A DNA stretch of 64,000 nucleotides from assembly GCA_963799245.1 (NCBI GenBank), contig CAWCWN010000003.1:2748936-2812935 (forward strand), given 5' to 3'. This stretch comes from CAWCWN01 sp963799245. GTDB taxonomy: Bacteria; Chloroflexota; Ktedonobacteria; Ktedonobacterales; Ktedonobacteraceae. The translations under genes and the position numbers were made by a program. Under the pieces are notes generated by a model. It had not been told where the DNA came from, did not search any database, and worked only from the letters and a program-made list of their open reading frames with translations. Below are positions 56,351 through 64,000 of the stretch, piece by piece (position 1 is the first letter of the stretch; every line of letters begins with the position of its first letter).

Positions 56351-56836
56351 GCAGCATTACTGTAGTACTTCGTTAGTTTCTTAGAGGCAGATTTTACTCC
56401 AGGCTGTTAGCAAGCACATTGCTCTTGCATTGGCTGCCCCAAAGCAGTTTCTGCCAGTGAGTTTGTGGAGCCGAGCCAATCGCAACTAACCAAGCAATAT
56501 GACCCACATTCCGCAGTTTGCATGTGCATTTTTCACAAAATCGCTCGTAGAGTTGATTGTCAATGTAGAGCTTTATTACTCCTCAGTATAACATGGCTTC
56601 TCATCTAAGTTTGCGAAAAACTGTGGCATGTGGGCTCGTTACTCGCAGTTCTCTTTTTTGGGCTGAATGGCAATCTCGGCTTGAGGCAAGCGTGAAATTG
56701 TGAGGTGTATGCCTTCAAAATGAGCGTACCTCAAGTGCTTTTTGCCATTCAGCCCTTTTGGCTGAATGGTAAACTCGGCTTGAAGGCGGGTGTAACCTGA
56801 AAGGAGAAGCAAGCAGAAAAGCACAAGAGGAGAAGG
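56351..56836. other. 486-bp intergenic stretch with the left end of a large IS
   Basis: No gene to 56659. From 56660, GGGCTGAATGGCAATCTCGG starts the left end of the next element. A second copy of the unit occurs at 56744-56769 as GCCATTCAGC...GCTGAATGGT, an inverted-repeat pair. The stretch before the IS is AT-rich. Confidence 0.6.
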
Positions 56837-57094
56837 GTGATGGCTCGACGAACCCCGCGTCCCATAGCGACGCAAGAAATGACGTTAACTCCGCTCAAGG
56901 AGCAGTGTGAGCAGTGTGGTCAACCCCTGTGGGTGGCCTATCACGGCCATCGCGACGTGATCACCCTGTCCGGCCAGTGGCACTTGACTCTGGTCATCCA
57001 CCAATGCGTCCAGCCGGACTGTCCCAACTATCATCACCGCCAACGGCCTGAAGAAGAAGGGCGCTGGGCACTGCCCCATGGCGAATTTGGCTTG
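56837..57094 (+). pseudogene. Transposase 5' part, before the intron
   Basis: Starting near 56840 the frame encodes a zinc-ribbon-like N-terminus (CEQCGQPLWV...CVQPDCPNYHHRQRPEEE) that ends ALPHGEFG just before the intron. The apparent continuation to 57256 is intron RNA. The protein resumes downstream at 60469. Confidence 0.75.
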
Positions 57095-57959
57095 TTGCGA
57101 CACGAAGTCGTTTCCGTAGCTGTTGGGACTCATACAGGACCCAACCCGATGTTCTGCCATTGGTACTCTACCAGGACCTGCACGGGGAGTAATCCACGGG
57201 TGGGAAGCTTCTGGGACAACGTAGCCTCATTCGAAAGAATGACGGTCAAACCGTGAGGGGAGATCGTGACTGCTAGCACCAGAGCAGTCGGGAGCAAGAG
57301 TGAGATGATAGGGCCAACGAAATGTGAATCGCTGATAAACGTCGTCAATTCGAACAAGCCAAAGGTGCTGACAGGCTTGAACCAGCACGCCCGTAAAAGG
57401 GCATCATATCAGCGGGGAGAAATCCTCTACTTTCTATGGGAACGAAAGTATGCTCAACGTCTCACTTGTCCCCGAAAGGGAGACAAGGACCAGAGTATGA
57501 CGCCGAGAAGGGAGATCAAAGGTTCCAGCAAACCGGAGAGTCTCTCAGAGCAATCTTGACATGGTGAAAGCTAGACTGCTTTAAACCTAGAACCTAGCGG
57601 GAGAAAGCTTGCCTGGTGGGAAGCTGGTGACACCCACTATCTCCCGAACACCTCCCTATTTGGTTCGGGGAAGTGGACCCATGAAGGAGACGCAGCCCCA
57701 ATAAGGGGTAAACGGTTCAAACGGGGCACCTACATCGAGAGCATCTGAATGATGTCTAAACGGGGATCATCCGAGTCTGAATGCGAAAAGACAAAGGAGA
57801 CGAAACGCTATGGCAGAAGTGCCTGAAAATCAGACCAGATGACGGAGCGTCCGTAGTAGTCGGCAGGAGAGCAATGACCTGCTCAAGGAGTGCGGGAAAG
57901 CCGCATGCAAGGCCAAGGGACGCAGATTTTCAGTTGTAAGAAGAAGAGAGGAGCACACA

Positions 57960-59868
57960 GTGCAACATCCAAACGCCATCCTTACAACACTGAGCAAAAT
58001 GACCCTAAAGCCAGAGGTCAAGTTCGCTAAGCTCTATCAGAAGCTCTACAATACCGAGCTCTGGCTCCTGGCTTACCAACGTATCGCGCCAGAGCCGGGC
58101 AATATGACGCCAGGGGTAGATGGGAAAACCATTGATGGGACAGGAATGAAGCTCATTCAAGACGCCATTGCAGATCTGATACAATCCGCGATCTAACGCT
58201 TAATTTATTTGCGGCGCAGCGACTACAAAAGCCTATCAAAGTTATTCGGTATCTGAAACCTCACGTACCAACCTGTTCGTCGTGTCTACATCCTCAAACC
58301 CAACGGTAAGCAACGCCCGCTAGGGATACCCGCTTTTCGGGATAAGCTTCTAGGAACGGTCCTCAAGCTCATCCTGGAAGCCATCTACGAACCTACATTC
58401 TCGGAAAACTCTCATGGGTTTCGGCCTGGAAGGAGTTGCCACACGGCTCTTGAACGGTCACACGAGAGATGCAAGGAGTACGATGGTGGGTAGAGGGAGA
58501 CATTAAAGGCTATTTCGATAATGTCAGCCACGATACGCTACTGAGAATATTGAGCAAGCGTATCACCGATAAACGGTTTTTGCATCTGGTAGGACAATTC
58601 CTGAAAGCAGGTTATGTCGAGGATTGGAAATTCAACCAAACATTTTCAGGAGTTCCACAAGGCGGAACACTGAGCCCTGTGCTCTCAAATATCTACCTCG
58701 ACGAGCTTGACCGAACAATGGTCGCCATCAGCGCCGAGTTCAATCAAGGGAAGAGAAGGAAAGCGACGAGGGAACACCGCTCACTCACGAACGCCATCTC
58801 CCAAGCCAAAAGAAAGCCAGGGAAACAGGGAACTGGAGCACCTACAAAGCTCTGAAACAAAAGCAGTTGAAAACGGAGGCGACTGAACCCCTGGACCCAG
58901 GATACAGGCGGCTCTACTACCTGCGATACGCCGATGATTTTCTCGTCGGCATACATGGAAGTAAAGCTGATGCAGAGAAGATAAGAAGCAAACTGGAAGT
59001 CTTTCTGAGGAACGAACTCCAGCTAGAGTTGTCATTGGAAAAAACAGTGATCACTAACGCAAAGAAGCGAGTGCGTTTCTTAGGATATGACATCAAAAGA
59101 TGGAATGGTATTCGCAAACGCCGCCTTCACACACGGCAGGGGGTCAAAACGCAGAGAACAGGATCGTATCACCTCAATCTGTTCATGCCAGCGGATAAAA
59201 CCATCAAATTTGCGCAAGAATATGGGGAAACCAACACGTGGCATGGGAAACATCGGAGTAAATTGCTCAACCTCAGTGAATTGGAAATTCTCATGACCTA
59301 CAATGCGGAAGTGAGAGGATTTTTAGGGTATTACGCGCTTGCTGATAACCTGAAAGATGCAGCGGGAAGAGTCCTCTGGATAACGCAGACGAGCTTCTTC
59401 CGCACACTGGCGGCAAAACGAAAAGGCTCAATCAAAAAGGTCATTAAAAGCCTGAAAAAAGGACCAAGCCGATATGTCATCTCACTGGAAAAGGAAGGAA
59501 AAGGGATCAAAGAGTACGAACTCATCGCCTCGACCAGACAGCTGAAAACGGAAAAGGTGACATATGGGCAAGTTGATCTGACCCCCAAGACGCGGATGTA
59601 CCAAAGCCGAAATGAGTTAGGGAAACGCTTACTAGCGGATACATGCGAGTGGTGTGGTATTCGAGGTACCCAGGCAGAAGTACACCATGTACGGAAATTA
59701 GGCAACCTGAGAGGAAAAACCCCTTGGGAACGCCAGATGATTGAGCGGCGACGAAAGACAATGGTACTCTGCGTGGAGTGCCATGATGAACTGCATGCAG
59801 GAACGCTCAGCGAGAAAAAGAAAATGCTCAGGGAAAACTCGGAGAGCCGGATATGTGGAAACGCATAA
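57960..59868 (+). pseudogene. ltrA: Group II intron reverse transcriptase/maturase/HNH ORF, frameshifted
   Basis: These proteins splice and mobilise their intron. Frame one (57960-58196) holds the RT-0/1 region (FAKLYQKLYNTELWLLAYQRI, TPGVDGKTIDG). A broken stretch encodes VYILKPNGKQRPLGIP and HGFRPGRS. Another frame (58469-58855) has WWVEGDIKGYFDNVSHD and FSGVPQGGTLSPVLSNIYLDELD. The last frame (58867-59868) has the catalytic LRYADDFLVGI, the maturase domain X and an HNH endonuclease (CEWCGIRG...VHHVRKLGN...CVECHDELH). Three frame changes make it inactive. Its stop codon at 59866-59868 lies inside the first domain V. Confidence 0.88.
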
Positions 59869-59877
59869 GTCCGGTTC
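59844..59877 (+). ncRNA. Group II intron domain V (first)
   Basis: A 34-nt hairpin: GAGCCGGA pairs with TCCGGTTC, an inner stem TATGTG/CGCATA is capped by GAAA, and the catalytic AGC triad is present at positions 2-4. Domain VI follows, and the intron 3' end CTACCCTAC ends at 59938. Confidence 0.9.
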
Positions 59878-60396
59878 GGAGGGGGTTTCAGTGAAACCTG
59901 ATACAGCAATGTGTTAAGGCGCACGGTTACTACCCTACAAAGGTAAGTGACAGGTCCAGGAATTCAAGCCTTTCCTGGCGCAGACAGGAGTGTCACCGGC
60001 GAACAGGCGAGGCCTACGTCATCAATGTGGTACGGAAACGGAACGTGGAAATCCCGTACGTCTCCCGATTTCGGGTAGGTGTCTTGCAAGAGGGACTGAT
60101 GGATGTGCGGGGACAGGACGATGGAAGAAGCGAAGGCTGCCCTGTAATGGGGCAGATAGGGGTTGCGTCAGGAAGACAACATCACCTCACGCGAAAGCGG
60201 GCCAACGTCCATCGGGTGGCTCGTCACGAGAACGAAGGGCCAACTGGCTTAGGAAACAGAGCAGATGTCGGCAGGCAGGAAATCCGTAAGTCCTGCTGGT
60301 GCGGTTTCCCGCTGCGAAGCGCGTCAGCTCCCGCCAAGTATCGTGAAGTTGAGGCAAATGCCTTAACGGGTTCCGCGAGGGGCCTTTGGGCTGCTT

Positions 60397-60430
60397 GAGC
60401 TGCTTGAAGGGAAACTTTCGCGAGCAGTTC
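60397..60430 (+). ncRNA. Group II intron domain V (second)
   Basis: A 34-nt hairpin: GAGCTGCT pairs with AGCAGTTC, with a GAAA-capped inner stem and the AGC triad. A domain VI-like hairpin with arms CGACGGCG/CGCCGTCG (60441-60460) and CCCTAC to 60466 follow. It differs in sequence from the first domain V, so it belongs to a different intron. Confidence 0.9.
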
Positions 60431-60468
60431 TGAGGGGGAGCGACGGCGGCAACGCCGTCGCCCTACCC

Positions 60469-61337
60469 GGCGACGTGATCGCCTTGATTGGCCAGTGGCG
60501 TTTTCGCGAACACCGCAGTGTGCCCGAAATGCATCAGGCGCTGCTGGCCCGTGGCGTCAGCATTGCGCTGCGGAGTGTGACGCATTTGATGCACCGCTAT
60601 GAGGAATTGGTGGCCTTGCGCATCACTGATCACGAGCGGATCAAAGCCCGGCTTCAGAAGCAAGGGCACGTGATCCTGGCCCTCGATGGGTTGCAGCCGG
60701 ACGTCGGACATGAGGTCCTGTGGATAGTCCGGGACTGCCTCTCCGCAGAGATCCTGCTGGCGCGCCCATTGCTCAGCAGTACGCAGGGTGATTTGACCGC
60801 GTTGTTGCAGGAAGTCAAGCACCTGCTGGAGCAATTGGAGGTGCCAGTCAAAGGGGTGATCTCCGATGGCGAAGAGACGATCGGCAGTGCGGTCGCCTTT
60901 GTCTTCCCCGAGGTACCGCATCAGCTCTGTCAGTTTCACTACCTCAAAGATGCCACCAAGCCGCTCTACGAGGCCGACCAGCATGCCAAAACGCAGTTGA
61001 AGAAGCAGCTGCGCGGGGTGCGGCCGATTGAGCGTGCAGTGGAAGAGCACAAGACACCCGAAAACGAAGCGATTCGGGGCTATTGCCTGGCCGTGCGCGC
61101 GTCCTTGACCGACGATGGGCGTTCTCCTTTGCAAGCGTCTGGTCTCAGACTGTATGATCGCATCACTCAGGTCAGCGACTCCATTGCTCGTGTCCAGGGA
61201 AAAAAAGACTCCCACCTGCTCTAAAGCAGTTGCAGCAATTACTCGCCAAGGGCTTGCAGGCCACTGTCGCACTCTGGCCGCCGCTGCAGAGTGCCTACCG
61301 GCTGGTGCATCAGGCGGCTGAGATCTTGGCTAATGCA
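60469..61337 (+). pseudogene. Transposase middle part, after the intron
   Basis: GDVIALIGQWRFREHRSVPEMHQALLARG continues the protein from EFG at 57091. Catalytic segments include HVILALDGLQPDVGHEVLWIVRD (Asp) and VPVKGVISDGEETIGSAVAFVFP (Asp), then HQLCQFHYLKDA. A frameshift in the A7 run near 61200 moves to a frame with ALKQLQQLLAKGLQATVALWPPLQ, which is cut by the IS630 at TA 61338-61339. Confidence 0.8.
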
Positions 61338-61339
61338 TA

Positions 61340-62513
61340 ATCAAGCGACCTGTTCGGGAATGGAAAGATGAGTTTCATACGAGCATCCAAAGTAAGCACA
61401 AACGCGTCGGGCCAACTGCTTGGCGGTAAGCAAGCCATCTCGCTCGACCACATGGCGTTTGGCATGAACCCACTTCGGCTCAATCGGGTTGAGCCAGGGA
61501 CTTTTGGTCGGCAGAAAACAGGGCAGAATACGCACCCCTGTGCCCTCTTGCTTGCTCAGGCGGTTGTGCTCTCTGATCCAGGTCCGCACCAGCTTGCTCA
61601 CGTGAAAGGAGGCATTATCCCAGATCAGCAACCAGTTGGTCTTGCCTTGCGCTTGCAGTTGGGTGCAACACCACGCCAGAAATTGGGTGGTGATGGCACT
61701 CACCGGGCGACCATCCACAAAGCGCAGCGACAGGTGACGGCGCAGAGGATCACTGGCCGGTCCCTGTTGCCACAGGACCCCATAACAGGCGAAAGCCTTT
61801 GGGTCGGGATCATCCTTTTGCCAGACCTGCTCCACCAGCCGCAGCGGATGATCTTTCCCTTGCCACGCCTGCACCCGCGGCAGGGCGAACCGGCTCCACC
61901 AGACCTCATCCAGAAACCCGATGGCCCAGCCAGGCTGTGTGCTTGCCCAGGCGATCAAGCGATCGCGCGCCGTTTTTTTTTGAAATACAGGGGATCGGGA
62001 CTGGTAATCCAGTGCTTGGCGCGCTTCCAGTTGATCCCCAATTTCTTGAGTGTCTGGCGAATGGTCTCGCAGCTGACCAGCCGCATCGTCCAGCCTTGCT
62101 TGACACACTCTTCGGCGACCAGGGAAAGCGTCCACAGACTGGTTTCGAAGCCAAAATCGCGTGGGGGACGGTGCGAGCCTCGCCTTGAAGGCCTCGGCAT
62201 CGACGCCTTGGAGGGCCGTGCGTAAGTGCAGAGGACGACTTGAGCCGGCTTGCAGAGCTTCTCGTCCCTGCTGGTTGAAAGCATGGATGGCATTGCGAAC
62301 GGTTTGCTGGTCGCAGCTCAGCGCCTTGGCAATGCTGGGCACCCGTTCGCCACGGGAACTGGCGAGCAGGATCTGGCTGCGACGTAACACAAAAGCATGC
62401 GAGGAACGTAAACCAGCTTCGAGCTGCTTGTATTCTTCCTCGGTAAGTGAGCGAACAAAGATTGGTTGCTTCATGCAGTCCATTATACCACATTCGCGAT
62501 CACCTTTCTTGAG
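61340..62513 (-). mobile_element. IS630-family insertion sequence (copy C)
   Basis: TA lies at 61338-61339 and 62514-62515. The ends ATCAAGCGACCTGTTCGGGA and, inverted, CTCAAGAAAGGTGATCGCGA match partially. It interrupts the transposase of the surrounding IS; removal joins ...ILANA to YALITS in frame. It is of a different IS630 subgroup from copies A and B. Confidence 0.85.
61341..62483 (-). pseudogene. IS630 transposase (copy C) with two compensating frameshifts
   Basis: The reading frame is open for 380 codons, but residues of about 108-172 are out of frame. The family sequence (PRDFGFETSLWTLSLVAEE...TIRQTLKKLGINWKRAKHW) is found in another frame at 61980-62165. One shift lies near 62170 and the other at the T run 61974-61981. 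The N-terminal HTH (VPSIAKALSCDQQTVRNAIHAF) and the DDE core (AIGFLDEVWW, WLLIWDNASFHVSKL, SPWLNPIEPKWVHAK) are in the main frame. The protein is probably inactive despite its uninterrupted ORF. Confidence 0.75.
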
Positions 62514-62515
62514 TA

Positions 62516-62995
62516 TGCACTAATCACCAGCAGCACACCGGGACGCAAGTACGTAGCGCTACCTGGCTTTCGTGGGTCAGATGCAGAAGCAGAAAGGGGA
62601 CATGGAACCGCTGGGCGAGGCCATTGAGCATTTTTGTCACATCACCGACAACTTCGCCGCCGGGTCTCTTTCAGTGCTATGACGTCGAGGGACTGCCTCG
62701 CACGAACAACGATTTGGAACACTGCTTTGGGGTGGCACGGGTCCATGAGCGGCGAGCCACAGGCCGACGGGAGCCATTCCTGGTGTCGTGGTCCGGGGTT
62801 CGGTTCGCGTCATGACTGCCGTCGTCACCAAAGAGCAGACCTTCTCTGCCGAGGAGCTTCGACCCAGCGATTATCAGCGCTGGCACGAACTCCGTGTACA
62901 TGTGCAGCAGTGTGAGGAAACCCGTCAGGCAACAGTTCCGCTTCCGCAAAAATCCCTTTGCCTATCTGGCCGCTCTGGAAGCTCAACTACTCATG
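62516..62995 (+). pseudogene. Transposase 3' part of the enclosing IS
   Basis: After the IS630, remnants in alternating frames include EAIEHFCHITDNFAAG, CYDVEGLPRTNNDLEHCFGVARVHERRATGRR (the conserved Asn-rich catalytic-Glu region), GSVRVMTAVVTKEQTFSAEELRPSDYQRWHELR and FRFRKNPFAYLAALEAQLL. At least four frame changes. The coding region ends just before the right-end repeats at 63004. Confidence 0.78.
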
Positions 62996-63003
62996 TGAAG
63001 TTT

Positions 63004-63029
63004 GCCATTCAGCCCCTTTTGCTGAATGG
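63004..63029. repeat. Inner right-end repeat of the enclosing IS
   Basis: GCCATTCAGC, a short spacer and GCTGAATGGC form an inverted pair. The same unit is at 56744-56769 near the left end and, in single form, at both outer ends (56660 and 63147-63160). Confidence 0.7.
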
Positions 63030-63179
63030 CAATCTCGGCTTGAGACTGAATTTAGCTCAACAAGAAGCCTGCGCATGTAGAGACGTTCCCCGCAAATGCG
63101 GCTACTGTCTTGCCGAGCTTCCACCACGCTTGCTCAAGGTCAGTTTGCCATTCAGCGCCCTTTTTCTAGAATAGCAAAG

Positions 63180-63655
63180 TCAGCTAGAAAGAAACGGTGT
63201 CTTCACCCAGCCATCCTCATAAGGCGTGACGAAGATCCCGTCGATACGGACGTGCCGAAACTTCCACTGCCCCTGGACGCGCACAAAGTCGTTGCGGTAG
63301 CGCCCGGCAATCCAGACTGCTTGTCCCTTGTAGACGGTGGTCTGCAGATACCTCCACATCCCCACAGCTGAGTCGCCATCGACGATGATCGACTCGTTGG
63401 TTAAGAAGTGGACGGAGAAGGGCAGAGGTGCCGAGAACCGCTGCGCGATGGCTTCACGCCCCTGGTGGGAGCCCAGCACCTCCGCGACCCGGCCGACTCC
63501 TTCCCAGATGCCGTCAGCGGTGAAGAGATCGCGATGTGGATACCGCTTCCCGCGCCAAAATCACGGGCCTCCTGGTATTCAGACATGAGTCGGCGAATCG
63601 CTCCCTCGGATTCGAGGGCGTCTAAACGTCGTAGCAGGTCCTGGCTTGTTCCCAT
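63180..63655 (-). pseudogene. SnoaL/NTF2-like protein, one frameshift
   Basis: ATG 63655 opens LLRRLDALESEGAIRRLMSEYQEARD, the usual N-terminal helices of SnoaL_4/NTF2-like proteins. The frame is lost near 63560. The continuation (LFTADGIWEGVGRVAEVLGSHQGREAIAQRF) is in the next frame, which runs to 63180 with HFLTNESIIVDGDSAVGMWRYLQTT and AGRYRNDFVRVQGQWKFRHVRIDGIFVTPYEDGW. Rejoined it is about 158 aa, a normal length. These small folds are isomerases, hydroxylases or dehydratases acting on polyketide-like or xenobiotic substrates; the substrate cannot be told. Confidence 0.8.
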
Positions 63656-64000
63656 GGCAGTTATCCTTCCTCATCTCATTTTTCACTGTATATCCAATCC
63701 GCTGCTAGTCTACATCTCCTGTCAAGCCGATTGTGCCGTCCTTGGATTTTTCTGGTATATCAGAAGCACAAACAGCGATAGACGTTCTTTACTCAGAACA
63801 CATTACTCATCCAGCCCTCATTCGTGTGCTATCGCAGCCGTCAAACCAGCAAGAGAGGGGATTTTCCCCCTCATGACATCGCACCTCAACTCTATAACAT
63901 TCGATACCACGCGTTTTTGACAGCCCTTTTCTGCTTTCCTTTCCGGTTTCCTTGCCGGCCCTTTTCCGGCTTCGTTCTGGTCTGTTCCGCTTTTCCAGCC
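63656..64000. other. 345-bp stretch at the window end without a recognised gene
   Basis: Presumed promoter region of the SnoaL-like gene near 63660-63720. The rest is pyrimidine-rich on this strand with no convincing ORF. Confidence 0.5.

Larger units (their letters stand above)
57095..60467 (+). mobile_element. Group II intron sequence with two domain V/VI sets (nested or tandem)
   Basis: Intron RNA begins near 57094-57097 with GTTGCGACACGAAGTCG, close to the GUGCG start of bacterial group II introns, right after the EFG codons of the transposase. A broken RT-maturase-HNH ORF lies at 57960-59868. Two complete domain V hairpins follow, at 59844-59877 and 60397-60430. Each has its own domain VI and a CCCTAC end (59938 and 60466). 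The transposase frame resumes at about 60469. Exact splice sites were not resolved: the simplest boundaries leave a codon or two uncertain. Confidence 0.75.
56660..63160 (+). mobile_element. DDE-transposase IS of unassigned family, enlarged by a group II intron and an IS630
   Basis: The outer ends are GGGCTGAATGGCAA (from 56660) and the inverse of GGGCGCTGAATGGCAA (to 63160). Each end also has an inner copy of the unit (56744-56769; 63004-63029). Runs of five T flank both ends, a possible but low-complexity duplication. The transposase gene inside is split by intron sequence (57095-60467) and by an IS630 (61340-62513). Without these the IS would be about 1.95 kb. Confidence 0.7.

Noticed and set aside
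57266..57559. 97-aa ORF within the intron
   Set aside because: It falls in intron RNA domains, has no family resemblance and is basic and low in hydrophobic residues.
60475..61272. Long ORF on the minus strand opposite the transposase
   Set aside because: The plus-strand reading has conserved transposase motifs and joins the upstream part; the minus ORF is a shadow.
63408..63920. 170-aa plus-strand ORF at the window end
   Set aside because: Antisense to the SnoaL-like gene and without recognisable features.
1..64000. CRISPR array or tRNA gene
   Set aside because: No regularly spaced repeat series and no cloverleaf with a tRNA T-loop motif was noticed on either strand; the repeats seen belong to transposon ends. 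A covariance-model tRNA scan was not possible.

Overview
The window is a GC-rich, mobile-element-saturated accessory region. The mix of ISL3, IS630, ISKra4, IS110 and IS4-clan transposases, a large group II intron and a DISARM-type defence island suggests a big soil-bacterial genome. A Ktedonobacteria-like (Chloroflexota) host is my best guess, but it rests on protein resemblance from memory and is not proven. No rRNA, tRNA or CRISPR array was seen.

Layout. (1) 1-9.7 kb: a one-strand cluster of two small proteins, a Ycf46-like AAA+ ATPase, a DUF3150-like protein, an unknown protein, a RadC-like JAMM protein and RuvC. Four of these genes have a strong RNA hairpin 30-50 nt upstream of the start. 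Two are split by insertion sequences (ISKra4 with a 9-bp duplication; IS630 with TA), and removing the element restores one reading frame in each case. (2) 9.86-17.11 kb: a Tn7-like transposon with tnsA, tnsB, tnsC and tniQ. Its termini are TGCGGATTACCCGAAAG, it has repeated end sites and a perfect 5-bp target duplication (GCGTT). Only tnsC is clearly intact. An ISL3 element sits in its left end, and an identical inverted ISL3 copy lies just outside its right end. (3) 19-25 kb: a nitroreductase, a broken IS110 with a 54-bp perfect palindrome, a broken epoxide hydrolase bracketed by IS-type ends, and DNA polymerase IV.

(4) 25.2-48.3 kb: a co-directional antiphage island. It has a DISARM class-1-like core (drmD SNF2 helicase, drmMI N6-adenine methylase, drmA helicase, drmB DUF1998). 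A RelE/ParE-like domain fused to a UvrD-type helicase is inserted between drmMI and drmA. A McrB-like AAA+ ATPase and a PD-(D/E)xK McrC-like protein stand where drmC would be expected. A PD-(D/E)xK nuclease gene and the N-terminus of a second McrB-like ATPase follow. The island is decaying: drmD and drmB have frameshifts, and drmMI is split by an IS630 at a CTAG site that would be restored exactly by excision.

(5) 48.3-56.4 kb: two inverted copies of one large IS flank a segment holding mcrC and half of a membrane-protein gene. The other half lies beyond the second copy. A 5-bp duplication (AGCTA) and reading-frame continuity show that the segment was inverted by recombination between the two copies. 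(6) 56.6-63.2 kb: a nested stack. A transposase gene is split by group II intron sequence carrying two separate domain V/VI sets (twintron or tandem) with a broken RT-maturase-HNH ORF, and again by an IS630. A frameshifted SnoaL-like gene ends the window.
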